Source: UBA9662 sp002729415
Lineage (GTDB): Bacteria; Poribacteria; WGA-4E; UBA9662
DNA length: 64,000 nt
Assembly (NCBI GenBank): GCA_002729415.1
Contig: PBXZ01000071.1
Coordinates: forward strand, 1-64,000
Reading direction: 5' to 3'
Numbering within the stretch: the stretch's first letter is position 1; each line of letters opens with the position of its first letter. This document shows positions 34,553 through 43,054 of the stretch, in pieces. A program made the position numbers and the translations under genes. A model generated the notes under the pieces. That model worked only from the letters and a program-made list of their open reading frames with translations, ran no database searches and was not told where the DNA came from.

Positions 34553-36088
34553 ATGGCAAAAGATGTTAGACCTGATGAGATCTCAAGTATCCTAAAGCAA
34601 CAACTTCTACAATACAGCCGTGATGTAGACGTTTATGATATGGGAACGGTACTGCAAGTTGGAGATGGGATTGCAAGAGTACATGGATTAGCAAATGCTA
34701 TGGCAGGTGAGCGCATAGAGTTCCCGAATGATGTTTTTGGTATGGTTTTCAATCTGGAAGAGGATAACGTTGGTTGTGTCCTTTTTGGAGAGGACAAGCT
34801 TATCCATGAAGGAGATACTGTTAAGCGAACTAATTCTCTTTTAGAAGTTCCTGTCGGAGAGGAGTTACTTGGACGAGTTGTTAACGCACTTGGTGAACCT
34901 CTTGATGGAAAAGGGCCAATTGAGACTTCCCAGACTCTCCCTGTTGAACGAAAAGGTTTGGGGATTGTTCAGCGGCAACCTGTGTCTGAACCCTTATTTA
35001 CTGGTATAAAAGCAATCGACAGTATGATACCGGTTGGGCGAGGGCAACGGGAGCTGATTATTGGTGACCGGCAGACGGGGAAAACGGCCATTGCCATTGA
35101 CACTATTATCAATCAGAAGGATTCTGGGGTGAAGTGTATTTATGTTGCTGTGGGACAGAAGGGGTCAACGGTTGCCCAGATTGTTAATACTCTTGAAGAT
35201 CATGGCGCTTTAGAATATACAATTGTTGTCTCTGCAACGGCAAGTGATGCTTCGCCGCTTCAATATCTTGCACCTTATACAGGGACATCGATGGGGGAAT
35301 ATTTTCGTGATCAAGGTGGACACGCATTAATCATTTACGATGATCTCACCAAGCATGCTTGGGCTTATCGGCAAATGTCTTTGTTGTTACGCCGGCCACC
35401 GGGGCGTGAGGCTTATCCAGGTGATGTTTTTTATCTGCATTCTCGCTTGCTTGAGAGAGCGGCGAAGTTAAGTGATAAGTTGGGTGCAGGATCGTTGACA
35501 GCACTTCCGATTATCGAAATTCACGAAGGCGATTTAACAACTTATATACCAACGAATGTTATTTCAATTACGGATGGCCAGATATACCTGACGGCAGATC
35601 TGTTTAATGCTGGAATCCGCCCTGCAATTAATGCGGGTGTTTCCGTCTCACGCGTGGGAGGGGATGCGCAGATCAAAGCGATGAAAGCAGATGAAGTGGC
35701 TAAAACTATGCGGCTGGATTTAGCGCGTTACCGTGATGTGGCGGCGTTTGCCCAGTTTGGTTCTGACCTTGATGCCTCAACGCAACAACAACTTCGTCGT
35801 GGGGATCGCTTAGTTGAGCTGTTAAAGCAGTCGCAATACGAACCAATGCCGGTGGAAAGGCAGATTGCATCGATTTTCTGTGGCTCCAACGGATACCTAG
35901 ATGATCTGGATCTCCATGATCTGGCGCGATTCGAATCAGAGTTCTTGGTCTACATGGATCAAAATTATAACGATGTATTGGAAGAGATTGCTGAAACTGG
36001 CGATTTAAGTGATGAGTTGGTTGAACGATTACACACAGCCGCAAAAAATTTCAAAAATATCTTTGACACAACTGAGTCCGACGCGTAA
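34553..36088 (+). CDS. atpA: ATP synthase F1 subunit alpha
   Basis: 511 residues, normal length. GDRQTGKTAIAID is the P-loop (non-catalytic nucleotide site), YDDLTKHAWAYRQMSLLLRRPPGREAYPGD is the family signature (in part), and PAINAGVSVSRVGGDAQ closes the nucleotide domain. It forms the alpha3beta3 ring with AtpD. It is complete and free of N. It follows atpH by 8 bases and precedes atpG by 11. Confidence 0.98.
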   Translation: MAKDVRPDEISSILKQQLLQYSRDVDVYDMGTVLQVGDGIARVHGLANAMAGERIEFPNDVFGMVFNLEEDNVGCVLFGEDKLIHEGDTVKRTNSLLEVPVGEELLGRVVNALGEPLDGKGPIETSQTLPVERKGLGIVQRQPVSEPLFTGIKAIDSMIPVGRGQRELIIGDRQTGKTAIAIDTIINQKDSGVKCIYVAVGQKGSTVAQIVNTLEDHGALEYTIVVSATASDASPLQYLAPYTGTSMGEYFRDQGGHALIIYDDLTKHAWAYRQMSLLLRRPPGREAYPGDVFYLHSRLLERAAKLSDKLGAGSLTALPIIEIHEGDLTTYIPTNVISITDGQIYLTADLFNAGIRPAINAGVSVSRVGGDAQIKAMKADEVAKTMRLDLARYRDVAAFAQFGSDLDASTQQQLRRGDRLVELLKQSQYEPMPVERQIASIFCGSNGYLDDLDLHDLARFESEFLVYMDQNYNDVLEEIAETGDLSDELVERLHTAAKNFKNIFDTTESDA

Positions 36089-36099
36089 ATTGGAAATTA

Positions 36100-36969
36100 A
36101 TGGCTACACTTCGGGAAATTAGACGTCGGATTGCTAGTGTTACCAAAATTTCGCAGGTAACTGATGCCATGCGAATGGTTGCTATCGCCAAGCTCAGGCG
36201 TGCGCAGGAAGCTATTGAGGCAAATAGACCATATGCGGAGAAGTTTGACCTGTTGCTTGGTCATTTACTTGCTCAAATGGATATGGATGAGGCCACTCAT
36301 CCGTTTCTTGTCTCCCATGAAATGAAATCTGTTTGTCTGGTTGTTGTTTCCAGCGATCGCGGACTCTGTGGAGGGTTCAACACCAGCATTGTCAAAGCCT
36401 CGAATGAACGAATTGGTTTCTACAAAAATCAGGGGTTTGATGTCAGCTTAGTTTGTGTTGGTCGTCGCGTAGCCGATTCTTTTAGAAAGCGTGAACATAG
36501 GGTAGTTGCTGAATATTTGAATGCATTTCAGACTTTACGTTTTGAGACAGCTATTGATATTGTTAGCAAGTTTGATGAGCTTTATCTTGAAAAAAAAGTT
36601 GATAAAGTTGAGGTGATTTATAACAATTTTAGATCTGCAATCACACAAAATGTGTTAGTTGAGCAGTTGTTGCCGCTTACCCCTAATCCTCCCACTGGTG
36701 ACGACCTTTTTTTGGATTACCTTTACGAACCTACGCAGTCCGAGATTTTTGAACGGGTTTTATCGAAACATCTAAACATTCAAACTTGGAAGGTTTTGCT
36801 GGATTCTCATGCTGCGGAACACGCAGCACGGATGACTGCAATGGAAAACGCTACAAGTAATGCCAAAGAGATTATTGATGAGCTTATACTGCAACGTAAT
36901 CGCGCACGTCAGGCCATAATCACAAAAGAAATTTCAGAAATCGTGGGTGGTGCAGAAGCACTAGGTTAA
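36100..36969 (+). CDS. atpG: ATP synthase F1 subunit gamma
   Basis: 289 residues. TLREIRRRIASVTKISQVTDAMRMVAIAKLRRAQ (in part) is the N-terminal rotor helix, SSDRGLCGGFNTSIV is the classic gamma block, and the C-terminal helix reads TAMENATSNAKEIIDEL. It is the rotating central stalk. Gene spacing is 11 and 16 bases to its neighbours. Confidence 0.97.
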   Translation: MATLREIRRRIASVTKISQVTDAMRMVAIAKLRRAQEAIEANRPYAEKFDLLLGHLLAQMDMDEATHPFLVSHEMKSVCLVVVSSDRGLCGGFNTSIVKASNERIGFYKNQGFDVSLVCVGRRVADSFRKREHRVVAEYLNAFQTLRFETAIDIVSKFDELYLEKKVDKVEVIYNNFRSAITQNVLVEQLLPLTPNPPTGDDLFLDYLYEPTQSEIFERVLSKHLNIQTWKVLLDSHAAEHAARMTAMENATSNAKEIIDELILQRNRARQAIITKEISEIVGGAEALG

Positions 36970-36985
36970 TTTGAAAGGATAGATT

Positions 36986-38386
36986 ATGAATCAGGGAAAA
37001 GTTTTAGAGGTTGTTGGTGCACGAGTAGATTTGGATTTTTCCGGTGGCGAATTGCCAGACATCTTAAATGCCGTTGAGGTTGAACGTGCAGATGGATCAA
37101 AACTTGTTCTCGAAATACAACAACATTTAGGGGAAAATCGTCTGCGTTGTATATCGATGGATACAACAGATGGTCTTGTACGAGGCGCGATGGCTACTGA
37201 TACAGGCCAACCCATTACCGTTCCTGTTGGAGAAGCATCTCTGGGCCGCGTTATTAATGTGATAGGTGATCCTATTGATGAGGCAGGACCAATTGAGGCT
37301 GAAAAGCGCTATCCTATTCACCAGCATCCACCAGAGCACACAAAACTAAGTACTGTTGCAGAAATGCTTGAGACAGGGATCAAGGTTATTGATCTTATTC
37401 AACCGGTGGCCAAAGGCGGGAAAGTTGGTTTATTTGGTGGTGCGGGAGTTGGCAAGACGGTTCTAATTGCTGAGTTGATTAACAACATTGCAACACAGCA
37501 TGGTGGTTATTCTGTTTTTTGTGGTGTGGGTGAGAGAACCCGTGAAGGAAATGGGTTTTGGATTGAACTGGATGAGTATGGTGTTCTCGATAAAACAGCG
37601 CTCGTTTTTGGACAAATGAACGAACCGCCTGGAGCACGTCTGAGAGTTGGGCTGGCCGGGTTGGCTATTGCAGAGTATTTTCGTGATGAACAAAATCAAG
37701 ACGTGTTGATATTTATTGATAATGTCTTTCGTTTTACCTTGGCAGGGGCAGAGGTGTCTGCTTTGATGGGTCGGATGCCTTCGGCTGTCGGCTATCAGCC
37801 GACGCTCGCTACCGAGATGGGGGAGATGCAAGAGCGTATTACTTCAACTGAGGACGGATCTATCACCTCATTCCAAGCTGTTTACGTTCCCGCTGATGAT
37901 TATACAGATCCGGCTGTTATTACTGTTTTCGGTCATCTGGACGCGGCTACTCGATTAGAGAGATCTATCGTTGAAAAAGGGCGTTATCCTGCGGTTGATC
38001 CACTGACATCAACTTCGAGAATCCTTGATCCTGCAGTTATCGGTGAAGAGCATTATCAAACTGCTCGTGCTGTTCAGGTGACGCTTCAGGAATATGAGGA
38101 TCTCAAAGATATTATTGCCATTCTCGGTGTAGACGAATTGACAGATGAGCAGAAAGTTGTTGTTTCGCGTGCGAGAAGAATCGAAATGTTTCTGTCGCAA
38201 CCAATGTTTGTTGCTGCACGATTTACCAACACGCCAGGTAAGTATGTGAAAATTGAGGACACGATTAAAGGATGTCGAATGATTCTTGACGGGGAATGTG
38301 ACGATTTATCTGAGCAATCTTTATACATGATTGGCCCGATAGAAGAAGCATTTGAAAAAGATGAAGGATCGGAGCAAGCAGCTTAG
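36986..38386 (+). CDS. atpD: ATP synthase F1 subunit beta
   Basis: 466 residues. The catalytic P-loop is GGAGVGKTVLIAEL and the catalytic Glu lies in GVGERTREGN; the DELSEED-like loop is DELTDEQKVV. AATRLERSIVEKGRYPAVDPLTSTSR (in part) is the family signature. The ribosome site GAAAGGAT precedes ATG 36986. Complete and free of N. Confidence 0.98.
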   Translation: MNQGKVLEVVGARVDLDFSGGELPDILNAVEVERADGSKLVLEIQQHLGENRLRCISMDTTDGLVRGAMATDTGQPITVPVGEASLGRVINVIGDPIDEAGPIEAEKRYPIHQHPPEHTKLSTVAEMLETGIKVIDLIQPVAKGGKVGLFGGAGVGKTVLIAELINNIATQHGGYSVFCGVGERTREGNGFWIELDEYGVLDKTALVFGQMNEPPGARLRVGLAGLAIAEYFRDEQNQDVLIFIDNVFRFTLAGAEVSALMGRMPSAVGYQPTLATEMGEMQERITSTEDGSITSFQAVYVPADDYTDPAVITVFGHLDAATRLERSIVEKGRYPAVDPLTSTSRILDPAVIGEEHYQTARAVQVTLQEYEDLKDIIAILGVDELTDEQKVVVSRARRIEMFLSQPMFVAARFTNTPGKYVKIEDTIKGCRMILDGECDDLSEQSLYMIGPIEEAFEKDEGSEQAA

Positions 38387-38392
38387 TGTCTT

Positions 38393-38803
38393 ATGTTAGA
38401 TCGACAATTTAGTGTTGAAATACGAACTCCCGAAAAACTGGTTTATCAAGGAGAAGTTAAGAGTATCCGTGCTTCAGGTACGAACGGTCCTTTTCAGGTT
38501 CTAACCGGTCATATTCCTTTTTTGACGACGATTGAATCTGGGGAGCTGATTGTAGAAGACCATCATGGGATTCGTTCAATGGCGACTAGTAATGGGGTTT
38601 TCGAAGTCTTGCGAGATGGGGTTACTGTACTTGTTGAATCAGCTGAATGGTCTGATGAAATTGATACTCTGCGGGCCGAAGAAGCTTTACAGCATGCGAG
38701 AGAACAGTTAAAATCCCAACTTCCTGACATGGACTATATTCTTGCGGAGCTTGCTTTAGCCCGTGCTGTTGCTCGTTTGAAAGTTGCAAAGTCTTCTCGG
38801 TAA
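38393..38803 (+). CDS. atpC: ATP synthase F1 subunit epsilon
   Basis: 136 residues with the N-terminal beta-sandwich (VEIRTPEKLVYQGEVKSIRA; GPFQVLTGHIPFLTTI) and a two-helix C-terminal domain (AEEALQHAREQL; ELALARAVARLKVA). It binds gamma at the base of the stalk and can inhibit hydrolysis. It is the last gene of the nuo-atp cluster, followed 17 bases later by a strong hairpin. Confidence 0.95.
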   Translation: MLDRQFSVEIRTPEKLVYQGEVKSIRASGTNGPFQVLTGHIPFLTTIESGELIVEDHHGIRSMATSNGVFEVLRDGVTVLVESAEWSDEIDTLRAEEALQHAREQLKSQLPDMDYILAELALARAVARLKVAKSSR

Positions 38804-38820
38804 CGTCTGGTTAATTTATT

Positions 38821-38865
38821 AAAAGGGGGGACAGCTGAGAGGTTTTTTTCAGTTGTCCCCCTTTT
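38821..38865 (+). terminator. Long hairpin closing the nuo-atp cluster
   Basis: AAAAGGGGGGACAGCTGA (38821-38838) can pair almost perfectly with TCAGTTGTCCCCCTTTT (38849-38865) around a T-rich loop. The G/C core and the trailing TTTT fit an intrinsic terminator, though part of the T-run is in the stem. It lies between atpC and pgi and explains the end of the energy transcript. Confidence 0.75.
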
Positions 38866-38874
38866 AACGTCAAA

Positions 38875-40461
38875 GTGTTCAGATTGGATCTCAAAAAAAT
38901 AACCTACCAACTTCAGGCCAAAGATACAACGCTCTGGTCCGAAAATCCTGATGTACAGACAAAGATTCGCAATCGGCTTGGTTGGTTAGATTGTGTTGAC
39001 CTGATGGGGACCTTTCTACCTGAGATTGAAGATTTTGTTGCGTCTATCAGGTCAGATTTTGATCGCATTATTTTGCTAGGGATGGGAGGCAGTAGCCTTG
39101 CCCCTGAGGTGTTTGCAACCATCTTTGGCATAGTGCCAGGTTATCCAGACTTGACAGTAGTTGATACAACAGATCCTGTTGCGATTCTGAAGATTGACCG
39201 AGAATTCGATTTAGCCAAAACACTCTTTATTGTTTCAACCAAGTCTGGTAGTACTATTGAAACTCTTAGTCTCTTCCAGTATTTCTATCACCGGTTGGAT
39301 AAGAAAGGTGGTAATTTTATTGCCATTACTGATCCAGCTTCAAACTTGGAAGAAATTGCAGATGAGTACTGTTTCCGTAAGACGTTTCTAAATCCGACCG
39401 ATATTGGAGGGAGGTATTCTGCCCTGTCTTATTTTGGCCTTGTACCTGCTGGATTAATTGGTGTTGATCTGCATCAACTGTGGAATTATGCGAAGCAGGT
39501 TGATGTCGATGGAGCAGTGAGGTTTGGAGAGCAGCTCGCAACATATGCTCTTACTGGTTATGATAAACTGACTCTTCTTGTTTCATCCAAGCTTTCTGCA
39601 TTAGGTTACTGGATTGAACAGTTGATCGCTGAAAGTCTTGGCAAGCAAGGTAAAGGGATTGTACCGATTGAAGGAGAGAGAATTACCGAGCCCTCGTATT
39701 ATAATAAGCAAGATAGGGTTTTTGTTTATATCCGTTTCGATGATGAATTAGATAATCAAGTCAGAAATATCGAAAAATCCGGTTTATCGGTTATTAAAAT
39801 TGAATTGAATGATATCTATTATCTGGGTCGTGAATTCTTCCGCTGGGAAATTGCAACAGCGATATCTGGAGCTATGATGCGACTCAATCCGTTTGATGAA
39901 CCCAATGTTACTGAGAGCAAGCTTATGACTGGAGAGTTCCTTGCTGACTTTCCTAAAGATGGGAAATTACCTGAAGAAACACTTGCATTTGAAACAGAAC
40001 AGATTAAAATCTATATTAATCCTTCTTGTTCAGAAACTGCGGCAGGTTCAATGAGCGGATGGGTTGAAAAATTTCTAGGCCAGGCAAAACTCGGAATTGA
40101 TTACATTGCCGTACTCGCTTATATCCCAGAGGTCAAAGGAATACTTCAGTCTATTCAAATGGCTGTTCGCGATCGTTTCAAAATTGCGACAACTGTCGGT
40201 TATGGTCCACGTTATCTGCACTCAACAGGGCAACTTCATAAGGGTGGATTAAACAATGGGGTCTTTTTGATGGTTACAGTTGATGATTTAGAAGACATAG
40301 AGATTCCATGCGTGTCTTATAGCTTCAGCAAATTGAAAATGGCGCAGGCATTTGGGGACTTACGCGCGTTATGCCGTAAAGATCGGCGTGTTGCTAGAGT
40401 CCACATTTCTGGTGATCTGAGTCAAGGGTTAGAAAAATTAAAGGGGATGATTGAAACATGA
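38875..40461 (+). CDS. pgi: Glucose-6-phosphate isomerase of the Tal-Pgi type
   Basis: 528 residues from GTG 38875; the first in-frame ATG would remove part of the N-terminal helix. ILLGMGGSSLAPEVFATIFG and IVSTKSGSTIETLS are the phosphosugar-binding SIS blocks, and the overall sequence resembles the isomerase half of bifunctional transaldolase/phosphoglucose isomerases rather than the E. coli enzyme. No transaldolase domain is attached here. It interconverts glucose-6-phosphate and fructose-6-phosphate. The end overlaps the next gene by four bases (ATGA). Confidence 0.85.
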   Translation: MFRLDLKKITYQLQAKDTTLWSENPDVQTKIRNRLGWLDCVDLMGTFLPEIEDFVASIRSDFDRIILLGMGGSSLAPEVFATIFGIVPGYPDLTVVDTTDPVAILKIDREFDLAKTLFIVSTKSGSTIETLSLFQYFYHRLDKKGGNFIAITDPASNLEEIADEYCFRKTFLNPTDIGGRYSALSYFGLVPAGLIGVDLHQLWNYAKQVDVDGAVRFGEQLATYALTGYDKLTLLVSSKLSALGYWIEQLIAESLGKQGKGIVPIEGERITEPSYYNKQDRVFVYIRFDDELDNQVRNIEKSGLSVIKIELNDIYYLGREFFRWEIATAISGAMMRLNPFDEPNVTESKLMTGEFLADFPKDGKLPEETLAFETEQIKIYINPSCSETAAGSMSGWVEKFLGQAKLGIDYIAVLAYIPEVKGILQSIQMAVRDRFKIATTVGYGPRYLHSTGQLHKGGLNNGVFLMVTVDDLEDIEIPCVSYSFSKLKMAQAFGDLRALCRKDRRVARVHISGDLSQGLEKLKGMIET

Positions 40462-41246
40462 AAAAAGGAATTTGTCTAGGGACTCTACCTGGTGATTCGG
40501 TTGAAGATAGGTTTAAACTGGGAAAGGATGCTGGATTTGATGGTATTGAAATCGGCACGCTTGAGAATGATGGTGATCGACAGAACTATAAGATGATTTC
40601 AAATCAGGTTGGTATTGATTTGTTTAGCGTGATGAACGCTAAACACTGGAGTTTGCCACTCTCTCACCCCGATCAGGAAGTTCGTACTGNTTCNGCTCAA
40701 GGAGTGATTGATTCTATTGAAACAGCNGCTGTNATTGGTGCTAGTACAGTCTTACTGGTTCCTGCCGTTGTGAACCCTGAAATATCATACGAGGACGCTT
40801 ATAGTAGATCTCAGGCAGAAATTAAAAATCTAATACCTGTTTCTGAAGAGAAAAATGTAAAGATCTCAATTGAGAATGTGTGGAACAAGTTTTTGCTGAG
40901 TCCTATTGAATTTGTCAACTATATCGACGAATTTGAAAGTGANTGTATTGGTGCCTACTTCGATGTTGGTAATATTTTGTTATATGGTTACCCTCAACAT
41001 TGGATCCGTTCAATTGGCAATCGCATGGATAAGGTTCATATTAAAGGGTTTAATACCAATGGGTTTCGTTGGACGGGATTAATCGAAGATTGTTCAATCG
41101 ATTGGAATTCAGTTATGGCGGCGCTTTCTGATATCAGTTATGATGGGTACATTACTGCTGAATTGGGTGTGGATCAAAATGATCCNATTGGGGGCACACA
41201 TAAAATTAGTCAAGACATGGATCNGATCATCGCTGGAGAAGTTTAG
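40458..41246 (+). CDS. Sugar phosphate isomerase/epimerase (xylose isomerase-like TIM barrel)
   Basis: 262 residues of the AP-endonuclease-2/xylose isomerase superfamily. KDAGFDGIEIGTLE, VKISIENVWNKFLLSPIEF, CIGAYFDVGNIL and KVHIKGFN supply the metal-binding Glu, Asp and His positions, and ITAELGV the last Glu. Members isomerise or epimerise sugars, inosose or hydroxypyruvate; the substrate is not readable. Translationally coupled to pgi (ATGA) and 5 bases before a PfkB kinase, so sugar metabolism is likely. A handful of N bases are present. Confidence 0.85.
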   Translation: MKKGICLGTLPGDSVEDRFKLGKDAGFDGIEIGTLENDGDRQNYKMISNQVGIDLFSVMNAKHWSLPLSHPDQEVRTXXAQGVIDSIETXAXIGASTVLLVPAVVNPEISYEDAYSRSQAEIKNLIPVSEEKNVKISIENVWNKFLLSPIEFVNYIDEFESXCIGAYFDVGNILLYGYPQHWIRSIGNRMDKVHIKGFNTNGFRWTGLIEDCSIDWNSVMAALSDISYDGYITAELGVDQNDXIGGTHKISQDMDXIIAGEV

Positions 41247-41251
41247 CAAAA

Positions 41252-42280
41252 ATGATAAAGGAATCACGTTTACAGGAGATACTTGGCAGGTTTNGTGATA
41301 GTAANATTTTGGTTATTGGTGATTTTTATCTAGATGCGTATTGGATGATCGATAAAACACNTTCGACTCTTTCGCTTGAAACNCCTTGGCATACTTCACC
41401 TGTTGTGGATCAACACTATAGCCCAGGAGCCGCGGGGACAGTTACCAACAACTTGAATGCNTTGGAGGTTGGTTCAGTTTACGTGGTTGGTGTAATCGGC
41501 GAAGATGGTTTNGGTACAACATTAGTTAACCGCCTCAATGAAAATGGTTGTATCACTGACTTCATGATTGGTTCCTCTGACCGNGTTACCCCNACTTATC
41601 TGAAACCAATCCANCGCGGTTATGAAAATGTGGCGGTTGAATCTTCCCGTTTTGACATTGAGAATCTCGTGCCATCATCATGTGATTTGGAAGACCAAGT
41701 AATTGAAANCTTAAATGCGTGTGTCCCTTTAGTTGATGGTGTGATTGTTGGAGATCAAATGCCTCATGATAATTNGGGAGTGGTCACTGACCGNGTTCGT
41801 GAGGAGATTTGTCGTCTTGCTACGGAACTTCCTGAGAAAGTCTTTTACGCCGATTCACGAACACGGATTGGACAATACAAGAACCTGATTATTAAGCCGA
41901 ATCGGTTTGAAGCAAAACGAGCCATTGAGCCGGAATGGACTGGCGAGGATGTGGCTGTCGACGAAGTNAAAGANATCGGCAAAACTTTACTTTCACGCAC
42001 TGGTCAGTCACTTTTCATCACTGTTGGGGATAATGGTATTGTGGTATTTGACAGTGGTAAAATCAGCCACGTACCAGGCATTTCTGTTGAAGGTCAAGTT
42101 GACCCTGTTGGCGCAGGTGACAGTGTTTCAGCTGGATTAGTAGCATCACTTTGTTGTGGCGGAAGTTACACCGAAGCTGCATTTATTGGGAATCTTGTGG
42201 CTTCAGTCACTGTCACTAAGATTGGTACAACTGGTACTGCCTCGCCTGNCGAGGTAATTNATAGATTCTTGTCATTGTAG
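41252..42280 (+). CDS. PfkB-family carbohydrate kinase, RfaE/HldE kinase-like
   Basis: 342 residues. SPGAAGTVTNNLNXLEVGSVYVVGVIGEDG (in part) and DPVGAGDSVSAGLVASL are PfkB signatures 1 and 2; the Asp in GAGDS is the catalytic base. The region ILVIGDFYLDAYWMID resembles the kinase domain of RfaE/HldE (heptose-7-phosphate kinase), as does KPNRFEAKRAI. No nucleotidyltransferase domain follows. A role in heptose or another sugar phosphorylation is inferred. Contains many N at third positions. Confidence 0.82.
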   Translation: MIKESRLQEILGRFXDSXILVIGDFYLDAYWMIDKTXSTLSLEXPWHTSPVVDQHYSPGAAGTVTNNLNXLEVGSVYVVGVIGEDGXGTTLVNRLNENGCITDFMIGSSDXVTXTYLKPIXRGYENVAVESSRFDIENLVPSSCDLEDQVIEXLNACVPLVDGVIVGDQMPHDNXGVVTDXVREEICRLATELPEKVFYADSRTRIGQYKNLIIKPNRFEAKRAIEPEWTGEDVAVDEXKXIGKTLLSRTGQSLFITVGDNGIVVFDSGKISHVPGISVEGQVDPVGAGDSVSAGLVASLCCGGSYTEAAFIGNLVASVTVTKIGTTGTASPXEVIXRFLSL

Positions 42281-42282
42281 AA

Positions 42283-43047
42283 NTGGATCTTTTAACTGCA
42301 ATTCATCAGCGGCGGAGTCATCGTGGTGACTTTGAGAGTAAGCCAATTTGTCAAGAGCATCTTGACCAGTTGATAGAAGCCGCAAGATGGGCNCCTTCGC
42401 CATTTAATGTCCAACCTTGGAAACTGTTGATTGTAGCTGATCCGGAAAGCAAAAGTGTCATTGCGGATCTAACACAATCGGCGATAATCGAACAGTTTAA
42501 AGATGCACGTTTCCTTGATGATAATAGCCGTTGGATTAGGTTGTCTGAAGAGGAATGGATGGACGAGAAAGACGGTATTTTACTCTCCGATCATCTGGAA
42601 TTACCTTCACCTTTTGATCGGGATCCAACTAAGGCGAAGTCGATACTGAAAAATGCGAGATTTCTTAGTTTTTTGGGGTATATAAAAGCAGGNAAAATAC
42701 CTGCAAAAGAGATTTCAGCTCAGGTTAGGAATTCGCCGNTTCTGATTCTGATTGTAATGGATCACCANCGTCGACCNCCGGGTGATGGTGGTCGACGTTG
42801 GATGTGGCTTGGAATGGGAGCTATGATCCAGAACCTTCTGCTTGCGGCGGCGGCATTAGAAATTGGGGTTCAGTTTGTTAGTGCCCCGATTGAACGTGCT
42901 GAAGATCGGAAGTCACTGGGCAAAGCTTTTAATATGCCATCGTCTTGCGAAGTGATATCCCTTCTCAGAATCGGGTATGCTAAGCAGATTGATCAGAAAT
43001 CTATCCGTTTAGATCCTTCCGAATTCGTTTGTTACGAAAGTTTCTGA
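42283..43047 (+). CDS. Nitroreductase-family FMN oxidoreductase
   Basis: 254 residues if the start is the codon NTG at 42283-42285, whose first base is unresolved; starting at the first plain ATG (42370) would delete the essential N-terminus. From 42283 the protein reads MDLLTAIHQRRSHRGDFESK, the FMN-phosphate-binding RRS block, then APSPFNVQPWKLLIV. MIQNLLLAAAALEIGVQFVS is the central helix. It reduces nitro, quinone or flavin-type substrates with NAD(P)H; the substrate is unknown. It follows the PfkB kinase by two bases. Confidence 0.85.
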   Translation, partial: XDLLTAIHQRRSHRGDFESKPICQEHLDQLIEAARWXPSPFNVQPWKLLIVADPESKSVIADLTQSAIIEQFKDARFLDDNSRWIRLSEEEWMDEKDGILLSDHLELPSPFDRDPTKAKSILKNARFLSFLGYIKAXKIPAKEISAQVRNSPXLILIVMDHXRRXPGDGGRRWMWLGMGAMIQNLLLAAAALEIGVQFVSAPIERAEDRKSLGKAFNMPSSCEVISLLRIGYAKQIDQKSIRLDPSEFVCYESF

Positions 43048-43054
43048 AAATGAC

